A stretch of 64,000 bases of DNA from Phoma sp. XZ068. Taxonomy: Eukaryota > Ascomycota > Dothideomycetes > Pleosporales > Didymellaceae. Positions 52,913-63,109 of this stretch are shown one piece after another. The notes beneath the pieces are model-generated. The model made no database searches. It saw nothing but the letters and a program-made list of their open reading frames with translations, and was not told where the DNA came from. The first letter of the stretch is position 1, and every line of letters starts with the position of its first letter. The translations under genes and the position numbers were made by a program. The stretch is from contig RBKR01000018.1 in the NCBI GenBank assembly GCA_004835665.1, forward strand, positions 992,001 through 1,056,000, given 5' to 3'.

Positions 52913-53773
52913 AAAGCCACGCAGTGTACGAAACTAACAGATTCGCAGAACCGAAATACTCTTTAATGCAATACTTTCGTCCATATTTTGCTTCCCAGCT
53001 GCCGCTATATACTGATATGCGAATCGTTCGTTTCCAAAACCGGGTAGTCAGTCGTTAACTCGCGAAGCTATGTGACTGTTGTGTCTTTGGTACATCAGAT
53101 GGTTGTTCCTGTGTTGCCTCGTAATACTTAAGCTTAGCAAAAACGTTCCCCACGAAGCTCTCCCAATCCACTCTATCCTTCCTTGAAGTATTGCTATACT
53201 ATACTTATTAATAAGTAACAGTCTATGTCTTTACATATCAATAAAAAAGGTATACAATCTACTAGAGAGTTTTATCTACTCAACTGCTAAGACTATCTTT
53301 AGTTCTAGTTCAGAGATCTACTTAGCCACTTATTGTTATACGTACGCGCTCTTACTAATAGAATGCTTACAGGATAAGATTATATTAGGGAGTGAAACAC
53401 CTGAAGATGCATGTGCAAGATGCAAGAATAAGTATTGACAGGGGTCGTTCATATAAAGACACGACTGTCGGCAATTTTGTACATATTTGCACTGGTCGTG
53501 GAGATTCATATACAGTGCCATGACAGCAATCCCTTGTTGCTTTCGTCTTCTGATCGCTGGCCCATGATTGCTCAAATATATTGGTGAAACAAAGAAGAAG
53601 ATGGCTGTAGCTGACATTGTTTCCAGATGTAGAGAAAAGGGAAGTCCAACATGGTTCAAGCAATAGCCCAGTGTCGATAGGACTGCGTTCTGGATCAGTG
53701 AACGCGCGGCCGGGTCGCACTGAACATGATCATCTTCCATACATTCACGGCCAGTTTCTGATGCTGTATCCCC
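52913..53773. other. Gene-poor region with AT-rich island
   Basis: About 53150-53400 is AT-rich (TATACTATACTTATTAATAAG-like words, CTACTAGAGAG) and looks like a decayed repeat. The remainder has only short frames. Confidence 0.4.
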
Positions 53774-56700
53774 TTACTTCCCGTTGTGTCGCAGTCGTGA
53801 ATAAATATTATCGACCTCTTCCCAAAGTCGCCTAATCTCAGTGCTTAACGCCTGGATCTCCTTGTCTTGCTGAACGTCGAGTTGTGTGTTCGCTTCCATC
53901 TTCTTGGTCGTGTCCGTGTGATGCCCGATTAACTGCTCCAACCTGTCCGCTAGATGCCAGGAGTCGTTCTTAGAACTGTAAGACAGTAGAGCCAAGCCAG
54001 GGGCTATGAAGACGAAAAGTGCGTAAGGCCACCAGCCAAATATAGCACCATTGGTATCAATTACGGACAGAGCAGTGCGTGGGCAACCAATGACGCGGAT
54101 TTTAGCCAGCCGCCACACGCGATGCACCTTCCGTTGAAGACGGGAAAGTCCGTGTTCTTCGCTTGTTTTGCGTGCTTTGTGACGCATCTTTTGGATCGTC
54201 TCAACCCATGCATCGTCGTTTCCAGAAAATCTTCGAAAGCCTGCCTCAGCTTGCCTGAAGTTAACCTCCGCCTCTTTGTAGCGCTCCTGACTTACAAGGC
54301 ACTGTGCCAGGTCGATTACACTTTTGAGCGTATCAACATGATCCAGGCTCCACAGCTCTTGCCGTCTTTTCAAGACCTCTCGTAATAAGGGCTCGGCTTG
54401 TTCTGGCTCGCCCTGCAAGCTAATCGCTCGGGCAAGTGTGCGCTTAGCATCAAGCTTGTGTACTTCTGAAACGCCATCGCCGGCATGTGCCATCATGCGT
54501 CGTAATGCCTGCCGTGCGTCTATCTCTGCCTGGTGCAACCGTCCGTCGTCAAGCATGATCCTTGCTTTCTCTTCCAAAAGTGCGAGTGAGTAGACCGAGT
54601 TGGGATTCCGCTGACCAAGCGCCAATAACTCAAAGTTGACCTGATGCAATGCTTCCTCTCGTTGTCCCATCTCGGAGAGCAGTCTGTAGCACATTGTTCT
54701 TGTCTGAACCAATTGCTTGTCGTGCTCTGGTAGTACTTCGGACTGCACTCGCTTGGCAGCAACAAAGTGCTTTAAAGCTGCGGCGTGATCCCTTTTGATG
54801 TATTCGAAGTACGCAATATTGTAAAGCATCTTTCCTCTGTGTAGCCTTTGCTTCTCGTTCTCGGGGCCGGCATCGAGTGACAGAACAGCTTCGACATGAG
54901 GTAGTAGAGCTTGACATTTCTCCCAGTCTTCATGTCCAGTGGATATGTCTGGAAACGCACCAGCGATGAGTGTCTGAGCCTCCCGGACTCTTTGGTGCAT
55001 CTCATGGTTGGCAATGAGCCAAGATCTCGTGGAATGCTGGACTAATCTATGCATATCGAACTTGCTGTCACCATCCGGGACTATTAAGGAAAATCGCAGC
55101 AGAGGTTTGGTGTCCTCGTCAAACAAGTACTGGTTGATTGCGTATCGATGCATCTGGTCAGTAAATAGGAATTCCGGCATGTCGTCGAAATGAAGCAAGC
55201 TCATTAAAGACAAGAGCTTGAATGAATGCGGATGATTCTTGCGGATCGTATCAAACGCCAGTTGCCAGGTCATCGACACGGCCTGAACGTCCTGAACGGC
55301 CTTGGGAACGAGTGCTTCGGGATGCTGATTTTTGAGAGCTTTTCGATATTTTCTGAGGTATTTGGTGATAGTCATCCCCTCCATTCCCTTCCTGATACTG
55401 GCAGCTGCCAGTTCAATCGCAAGCGCATGATTGTCGAGGATGTCCGCAAGCTCGGTCGCGTCTTCGTCAGGCGAAATGTGATCTCCCGATCTATCTCGTA
55501 GAAGCTGGATTGAGTCGGGCTTCTCCAAAGCAAATACCGGAATGATAGAGGGCCCACTACCAGTAAGATTTTCTGCGACCCTTCTGTCTGCTGAGGTGAT
55601 AAGTATCGATCCATGCGAGCCATGTGGTAGAAAAGTCGAGAGTGGGCGCAGTTGACCACTCGAGTCTTCCTGTCGAGCGTGTTCCATCGACAGAAGAGTT
55701 TGGTCATCTGCGTTATCCAGAATCATAGTCCAAGGCCCGGTCCGCTCATCTGAGAGATAATCGCACACGAGTCTCAAGACGTCAACGTTTGGCTCATCTC
55801 GACCCTCGATGTCCAGTATGTCGGCGTATTCGCGGTAGCTTTGGGTAAAGCGGGCGGCTGTTGAACTGCGCACCCAGAACACCCATGTGTCAGGGTTTTT
55901 TTCGAGAAGCATGTGCCCGTATTTCTTTGCAATAGCTGATTTGCTGGCTCGAAATTTAGCGCAGCGAGATTAATAGTTTTGCAGTTGCCCGGCTTACCCT
56001 ATTCCGCCCAAACCTGTAAGCGCAGCTCGACGGTGGAACGAAACCGTATCCAGTTCCTCAGCCAACCGGTTCAAAATTTCAGTCCTTCCATGCAGATTTA
56101 CAGGTTTGTTGAATGGTACAGTAGCCCTCTTGCTAGTTTCATGAACGGGAATATCTGGTCTGGCTTAGCCTTGGCTACAGTATTTACCCAGGATGTCGAA
56201 GTACCGTAACGACTGCGCACGACCTTTGCTGCATCTCTGGCGTACTCTCGCAGCATTCTCAGCGCCGTAGAATATGTGGGATTCGATGGAGCACTGAATT
56301 TGACCATGTTCGTATGATTTGCGTTGACTGGTATTTTCCGTTCCCTATGCCCGGGAAATTGCAAAATCGCTGATGGCTTGTTCACTTGCAGGGCCGGATG
56401 ACCTTTTCTCTGCCATGTACCGTCTTCAAGCTTCTGCCAGTCAACTACAATGTCACTACAAGTTCGGGGCAACACACCTGAGATGGTACTGGTGTTAGTT
56501 CTGTTTCGTAGAAACTGACAATTTGACGGTCTCGAACAAGGTCGGCGAACGTCTGGAGCTGAGACAATAACACTCCAGAATCTGGCGCAGTCTGCATCAG
56601 GGCAGGCACCCTGGTCGGGTACGAATGTTCGACCATCTTAAGGATGTCATCTTTCGGAGAGCCTCTATGTGGAGTGCCGAAGAAGAGCATTCCATATGTC

Positions 56701-57627
56701 GACTTGTAGAGCGAATTCCTGCTGTCTTGTTCTGGTAAAGCATGGGCTCGGACAAAACAATGTGACAACAATATCCCACCGTAGCTATGACATACAAATA
56801 TCAAAGGTCGCCTTTGTAACTAGACGGGGTGTTAAAGAACCGGACAGTAGAGTCTAAGTAGAACCGTACCTCTTTGGTATGACGTATCTTCTGAAATTCT
56901 TCTAAGAACGAACGACCATAGTCTTCAAGCTGGCCTATGTTGGTAGCAAGAAGCTTTGAGGGATATCCATATATCATCGTCCGGCAGTCAGGCAGATCTC
57001 GCGCAAGGAAGTCGCGTAACCACATCGCGCTACTGCTACCTTCTCTGCTCATCCAGGAGCCATACGCGTGCCCGTCCATTCCTGTCATTGCTATGACACT
57101 AGACATGATGTCAGATACAGATGATGGGGTCGGATTCACACTTACTCTGCGCGAATTTTGGTATTGTCAGGAGTGTTGTAAAGCTGGGTGAACCCGTGGA
57201 AGTGTCGGTCGAACGAGATCGTCCGATTCTTGCCATCGACATCCTTGACTATTATGATTTTCTCGCCGGTAGGCCTAGAGTCGACTTCCGCAAGGAAGGC
57301 TGGTCGGAGTTGTTCTTGAAATTTGATTATGGCAATTGAAGTGTCATTTGTCGTACTGTCGCATGCAGGCAGCACCGTAATCTCAGGCTCGTCGTTCTGG
57401 TCTCCGCTCCTCAGATGGCGCCCAATGATGCTCCAAACCTCTGCCTTTGTCGTGCCCCGTTTGAAACCTGATGCTCTGTAGAATAGACTCTTTCGACTCG
57501 AGAGTGTACCTTGCCAGCGGACAAGGCTGATTTTGCCACAGATAGACGTGCCATAGCGGAAGGTACACTGTTGTGAACGCTGGTCAGGGAATCGGCGCAG
57601 AGATCGAAAAGCTGAAACCGCACTCAT
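53774..57627 (-). CDS. NLR-type protein: alpha/beta-hydrolase, NB-ARC, TPR, membrane helix (six exons)
   Basis: Exons 57627-57146, 57098-56870, 56819-56478, 56433-56188, 56128-55998 and 55943-53774; introns of 44-59 bp, all frame-consistent, giving 1199 residues. The third and fourth introns' exact ends are the least certain. Exon 1 has the FHGFTQLY preface of fungal hydrolase-NLRs. The lipase-like domain has AMTGMDGHAYGSW, IFVCHSYGG (nucleophile Ser249) and FFGTPHRGS. NB-ARC: LTGLGGIGKS (P-loop 471-479), MILDNADD (Walker B, about 550-556), SILITSADRR and the later MHRLVQ motif. A TPR-like array occupies about residues 800-1070 (TMCYRLLSEMGQREEAL and similar). A membrane helix (ALFVFIAPGLALLSY) follows near 1130. 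Such proteins act in fungal non-self recognition; this one appears intact. Confidence 0.85.
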
Positions 57628-58020
57628 CGCGCTGATAGCAATGAAGCAGGGGAGAGAACCATACCTCTCTACAATCGCGACGTGCAGGACGATGTAAGAT
57701 CACCTTTTTGTGCTGTGTCGCCTGTGGAGGACTCGTATTGCTTACAGGTGGGTGATCCTAAACCTGTGTGATCGCTTGACACCGGGATGCGCGGCTGCGC
57801 CAAAACAGCCCCCAGCGGGGCCACCTCAACTTAGCGCTTCCATCCTCAGTTCAAGCTGCAGCCTACGACAGCACTTGACAACGCATAGCGAGTTCCTGCA
57901 ACCAAAGCTGAGATTGGGCCATCGAGATCCATTATCTAGGCGGATCATTCTCAGCGGTCATGGCGAGCCCACCGAGTTTTGTTCCTCGCCGTTGCAAGGG
58001 CGCGCAATGCTTCATCCCAA
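57628..58020. promoter_or_regulatory. Divergent region of the NLR and the two-helix membrane protein
   Basis: 393 bp between ATG codons; no TATA box or repeat is evident. Confidence 0.35.
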
Positions 58021-59007
58021 ATGACAATCCAGCAAAGTATACTTGAACCACCTTTTGATGCCAGCCTGATCAAATACACCGTTCATTTTGTCTGGCCGGC
58101 ATGGATCTCATTCAAGCAAGCCTCTCTCCGACCGAGATCCAGCGCTCACGACACGGAACAGTACCTACGCGTCGATCTGATACCGTACCGCCTCGATAGG
58201 GTCTATAAACACCTTCACTATGCTGGAGCACCGCGATTTGCTCGCCCTCTTCATCGACAGAGGCTGCTGGGGCGCGAAATCACGGTCAGCGAGGACATAA
58301 GTGAGCATTTGGTGTGGTATCAATCGAAGAACGCCAAATTGTTCTTGAAACCGCTGCGAGCGTATTTGCTTGACGCAAGTTTCTGGCAGCAGTATTTGTG
58401 CAAAAACGAAGACTTGCATAAGGCAGCGTGTGGCTTTGTGCTCTCCTACGTTTGGCTCGTAAGTTGGGAGTCTGACTTCCAGATTGCAAAGGAGCTGAAA
58501 CTGGTGCCCGCCGGCCTGGACTGGGAGACCTGGACGAATTTCACCCACAGCTTCACTGGCAAGATTGACACGAGCACATTGCATCAAGTCGCCAGACGTT
58601 ACCAATACGGAGAGCTACGACTCTCTAGACTGAATCGCATTTACCGCTACACATTGACTACATTCTCGTTGCGTAACTTGTTCCGCGGGTTCATGTCGAC
58701 GTCAGCTTGGTATCAAGACGTATTTCGAAACAACTTCGGTTGGATCCTAGCCGTTTTCGCGATCCTCTCGGTTGCATTGTCGGGGATGCAAGTAGCGCTC
58801 ATGACCGATCAATTGAGCCGCAATTCCGCCTTCCACGCCGCCTCGTACGGCTTCGCTATCTTTTCTTTAGTCGCGCTGGCCTCTTGTCTCGGAATCATGG
58901 TTTTCTCTTGGACGATGCTCTTACTGTACTTCTATATTGCTGCTAAGATCTATCACCACCAAGTGCAATCGGCGAGAAGAGCTGCTCGTAGCTCTACCAG
59001 TGTATAA
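58021..59007 (+). CDS. Fungal two-helix membrane protein (DUF6601-like)
   Basis: Single exon of 328 residues from ATG 58021 (MTIQQSILEPPFDASLIKY). The conserved N-terminal half contains RPLHRQRLLGREITVSED, LFLKPLRAYLLD, FWQQYLC and GFVLSYVWLVSWESDFQIA; the second half has two long hydrophobic segments (GWILAVFAILSVALSGMQVA near 250 and SYGFAIFSLVALASCLGIM then FSWTMLLLYFYIAA near 285-320). This matches my memory of a widespread uncharacterised fungal family, often listed as DUF6601; the number should be checked. No enzymatic motif is visible. It is divergent from the NLR gene. Confidence 0.75.
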   Translation: MTIQQSILEPPFDASLIKYTVHFVWPAWISFKQASLRPRSSAHDTEQYLRVDLIPYRLDRVYKHLHYAGAPRFARPLHRQRLLGREITVSEDISEHLVWYQSKNAKLFLKPLRAYLLDASFWQQYLCKNEDLHKAACGFVLSYVWLVSWESDFQIAKELKLVPAGLDWETWTNFTHSFTGKIDTSTLHQVARRYQYGELRLSRLNRIYRYTLTTFSLRNLFRGFMSTSAWYQDVFRNNFGWILAVFAILSVALSGMQVALMTDQLSRNSAFHAASYGFAIFSLVALASCLGIMVFSWTMLLLYFYIAAKIYHHQVQSARRAARSSTSV

Positions 59008-59211
59008 ATCCAAAATCATTTCAAGAGAGTGCAAGGCTTCGTAGCATATAGGAATGACCACGTCTAGACAACACGGACAACACGGACTACATCGAATGGT
59101 CCGAAGGTGGGGTCAGAGCTCTACTTCCAGTTGGTTTGGAAGTAGTGCTGTAGTTTACTAGGTCCATATTTCGGTACCAAAGAGTGGCATACAGTGTTTT
59201 ACATCGTGTGT

Positions 59212-60988
59212 CTATACGCTATCGTCATCATAAAAATCACTATCTTCATCTCGACTCTTCTTCCTCTTGCTTTTTGTCTTTCCCAGCACCGTTAAATGCT
59301 CACACTGGCCCTGCTTGTCAATCGCTACAAGTTTGTATTTGGCATCGTTCAGTAGGTCTTTTGAAGTTAGCTCGCTCATGCAACGGAGCGATCCGATCTG
59401 TTTTATGCGGTTAATTGTTGCTTCGAGGAATCGATCGAATCCCTGCTTGGCGCACATCGCGTTGAAAATGCGTTGCATCGGAATACTGGAGGCTCGTAAG
59501 ATAGCATGCGAGTCAATAGCGAAAATTCCCAGGTCATGAAGTGACCGCAGAAAGTCTGACCTGGTGATAATATAGCGAGCCTGGTGAAGTGGAAATTCAG
59601 GGAGAAGATGCCCGTGTTGAGGACAGTAGGTTGTCTCCATGTCGTTGTATCTCCGGTACAACTCCCTCGCCAGAATCATGGCTGCACACTAGATGGGTTA
59701 GTAACTCAATGTTCTGTTTGTGTAGACGGGGCCCTTACTGCGAATTTTTGTTGGTCCATTGTATCTTGATCCATCTCCATTCCATGTATATTATAGAGGT
59801 TCACAAAGATAATGCTTTCCATCTCCAAGATCTTGTCACACTCTTCCAACATGTCATTCGATTTTGCAACCTTGTTTAAATATGTCAAACGACCTCCAAT
59901 TCTGTTGTATACCTCTTCGAGCACCCGGTGTGGGGTGTTTTCGCGTCGGAACATCAGGCGATAATCTCGCAGTGCTTGTATAGCACGGTTCTTAGACAAA
60001 TCCTTGATATACAATATCTCCATTCTCGTTGACCTTAGCTTCAGCACTTCGAAAACCCAGTATTTGTCTGAACAAAGCACTATGACAGCTGCAGCCGAAG
60101 CCGCCCATCTTTCTGCCCATTGTTGAATCAACTCAAAGAGATTGTGCCCCTCATCATTGTCTCGAATGAGGTGCGTCGACTTGATGATCAGCACCAGGGG
60201 TCTCCCTGTTTTAGCTCGTCTGTCGAGAGCGACTTGCTCAAGCTTTTGGAACGCTTGTTCTATGTCTAAAAGTGCTGAGCTATTTCGAGGCCCTCGTATG
60301 GAGAACAGACTCCCAATATTGTCCTTGTGGAATTCGAAGTTCAAGCATTGTCCCAGCCGTATTCGGAACACTTCTGCATTTGAATGAGCTTCCATCATCA
60401 AAATGCCGTCCGCATCAATCTTAGCCATGGCATCGATGAGCATTGAGCCCTTTCCCGTTCCCTTTTCACCCATAATCAGATAGTGCCTCCCATTGAAATC
60501 ACCTCTGACGATTCTGTCGATTCTTTCTTGCTCAACCCGTGGAATCTAACGTTCATGCTGTGGCAGGTCGTTGGGGCTATAGTACTCCCAGCGGCGTCTA
60601 AGACATGGTCGCCGGACTTAAAAGCTTGGTCAATGTTCTTGAGAGTTTTGCGATTGTAGTATTGGGTGTATGCGTATCCAATTATAGCTAGGAGGATTAG
60701 GGAGGCTCCAGCCGTAGTGCTGGCTTCGAGCATCTTGAAACTGAGGCTGTTCCACTGGGAGCGCTGACTGCCATGACGGTTCTTTCTCCGAACTTTCAAA
60801 ATGGCGTATTTAGGGGCTTTCTTGGGCTTTTCTGGTTCGGGTTTAGTGAGAGTACTGGAATACATGCGGCTCTGCACAGATTGCATGTACTGCAATGAAG
60901 GTCGTACGAGCCTTGAGAGAGACCAAAGATGATGTCGCTGCTGCCGGATAGCCAAGGTGCAGCACACATGTACCCCAAGCCAACTCAT
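59212..60988 (-). CDS. AAA-type P-loop ATPase with membrane anchor and C-terminal winged-helix-like region (three exons)
   Basis: Exons 60988-60605, 60545-59739 and 59688-59212, about 555 residues. The first intron is weak (GTCTTA..TAG, 59 bp) but some junction is needed because the frame changes between the anchor and the ATPase part. The second (GTAAGG..TAG, 50 bp) is clear. The N-terminus is basic (RLVRPSLQYMQSVQSR), with one membrane helix at about 88-110 (ASLILLAIIGYAY). After RVEQERIDRIVRG comes Walker A GEKGTGKGS (154-162), a Walker B-like LVLIIKSTHLI, and a C-terminal region like that of fungal AAA proteins of this group. Mitochondrial inner-membrane placement is inferred from the leader-helix order. 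The C-terminus is acidic/basic low complexity. Confidence 0.75.
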
Positions 60989-62361
60989 AGATGCGCTCTG
61001 CAGAGAAGTGATGTAGTACTCAGGTAGTTGACGATGACGGTGGAAAGGCTGAGCTCCAGAATCGAGACATCCGAACGGGAGGGACACGAGCGCTGAACCC
61101 AATCCTCTTGATCCCTGCGAGAGGCACCTGGCAGCTTCTTGAAGAAATGGAGCTGGTAAGTAGGAGAATGAATGCTCAGTACCTAGGTAGGGTTGCGCTT
61201 AGACCTGCTATCTTGCAAACGGTTCAGACAGGGCTAGCTTCCTTCACACGTGCAAGACTGGCGATTACCCAGGACCAAGCTGTCAAGACTCAGAGGTCAA
61301 CCGCACACAAGTGGAGGCCGCCAATACTTTTCACATGAAATACCCACCGCGCAGGGCACAGCTTACATCGAGTAGAGGTGTTTGGCAGCAATATGCGGGT
61401 AAGGTAACTTATGTGGGCCAATAAGAGAGTGCGTGTAGCGCCCAGGTGGGGTCCATCGTCAGCCTTGCGCAGGGTTGAGATCCTGCAGATTGACGAAACA
61501 GATGTGGGACTTTCATTCCACTTTGTTTTTTCCTCGGTGCACGCTGACCGTTGTACTTCCTGTTGGTTGTTGTACAGCCCAGGACCTCGAGCGGAAAATG
61601 GGAATATAGTGAGCCTTGTAGTGTTTCAAACGTTTACACCGCATGTTGCATGTGATTGTGTAGTTAATTCCACAGAGCAGCAGAGCAATCTGTTTGCGTA
61701 TGTCCCTAAGAACGTGAATTTCTTCGCGCAAGACCAGACTACTTCTCCCCAAACACAGAATCTTCGACGCTCTATAACATCTAGCCATGCATGAACCAAG
61801 TACCACTTAACCTACTGTTGACGTATGTTTTCCATTATCACGAGGCTTCTTGGTGTGCAGATGTTTATGAATTTCAGTTGTAGCTAAATTTGTTTCAATA
61901 TGATTAAAACAATATGTTATAGTTTCAGAAAGCAACTGCCTTGATTAATAGGTGCCAAGTATACCGTATTCTCTTGCCAAAGAAGGAAGGAAATTGCTAG
62001 TAAGGCATGTGTATCTTTTAACACTGCCTATTGTTGTTTAGAAGGGAGCAACCAGATATAACTAACTTTGTAGGTAGGGTCTTATGTCAGACTAAACTAA
62101 GAAACAGATGGGGCATTAAGCAGGCAACTTGTACGTACTCCCTTGTGCGGAGGCACAGTAACGTGTTATAACCATATACAAAGAGCAAGGAGGCGCTTTC
62201 ATGCAACTTGGGGTACTGTGCGACACTTCCTAGATTTATCGCTTAGTGAAGTTCACAGATGACGGCAGGTTACCATATCAGATTTTGGTGGGCATTGCGC
62301 GCTTTTTGTTAACTTGAATGTGCACTTTGTTGTCAATGATCTCGCCAAGCGCCACATCTGC
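60989..62361. other. Gene-poor region
   Basis: Short frames only. 61850-62150 is AT-rich and may be repeat-derived. No RNA gene or element recognised. Confidence 0.35.
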
Positions 62362-62732
62362 TTATTTGCGCCTGTTGCTGCGCAGCTCAAAGTATAGCAT
62401 AGTATCTAGCAAGACGGACGATGTAGTAGGGCAGGGAGTGCAGTTCGGCCTTTGATCTGCGGAGCCTGGATTGCCAGACTGCGGCGGCGGCAGAGATGGC
62501 GGCAGGGTTTTGCCAGGGGGGCTGCTTCGATCGCCACTGTTGGTGTGGTTGCAGGGTGCTGTAGGTGGTGGTTTGTACGCTGAAGGATTGAGGGCGTAGG
62601 CACAGCTCCGCCATTTCCGCTCACAGTCTGCTCTCTTGCAGGCTGACAAGCTCCCGCAGTTTCTCCTTGACCACGGCAAGAGCGCAGGCGCGGGGTCAAG
62701 TGACTCCAGGTTGATGCTTGCGATTGGCACAC
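62362..62732 (-). pseudogene. GC-rich coding relic in AT-rich surroundings
   Basis: Three overlapping minus-strand frames stay open here. One reads KEKLRELVSLQESRL, then a stop, then AEMAELCLRP and WQSRLRRSKAELHS, which resembles the coiled-coil of a mobile-element protein more than a cellular gene. It sits as a GC-rich block between AT-rich flanks (62740-62900 is full of CTAG/TAGG words). I suspect a repeat fragment; the family is not recognised. Confidence 0.3.
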
Positions 62733-63109
62733 CCTCTAGAGAACAGCCCTAGGGTTATTGTGTTACTTAAATGTCCGTAGTAGTCTAATGCTACCCTAGG
62801 TCTTCTAGTTAACTACTGCCTGGGTGCCTATATAAGCTATATAGAGCCCTTCTGGTGTGGGAAGGATAGCAAGCGCCTACTATTATTATTAAGTGGTGTT
62901 CGTGATATGCTGCTGGGGCGCATTGTGCTCGTAGTCACGCGTTAGGTGTGGTGTGGTGACGATGATGATGCTGGTGGTGGTGGTGTTGATGATTGATGCA
63001 TGCAGATGCGAAGTCTAGACCCTTTATACAGCTCAAATCCATTCGACCTGTGAGCCGCGGTACCGCGCGAAGCTGTCTTGCTGTTCCGTCTTTCCGTCTT
63101 TGGAACAAG
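62733..63109. other. AT-rich island and simple repeat
   Basis: 62740-62900 has the CCCTAGG/TTAACTAC look of a decayed repeat. 62945-63000 is a GGT/GAT-type microsatellite. The right end is the 3' flank of the next gene. Confidence 0.4.
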
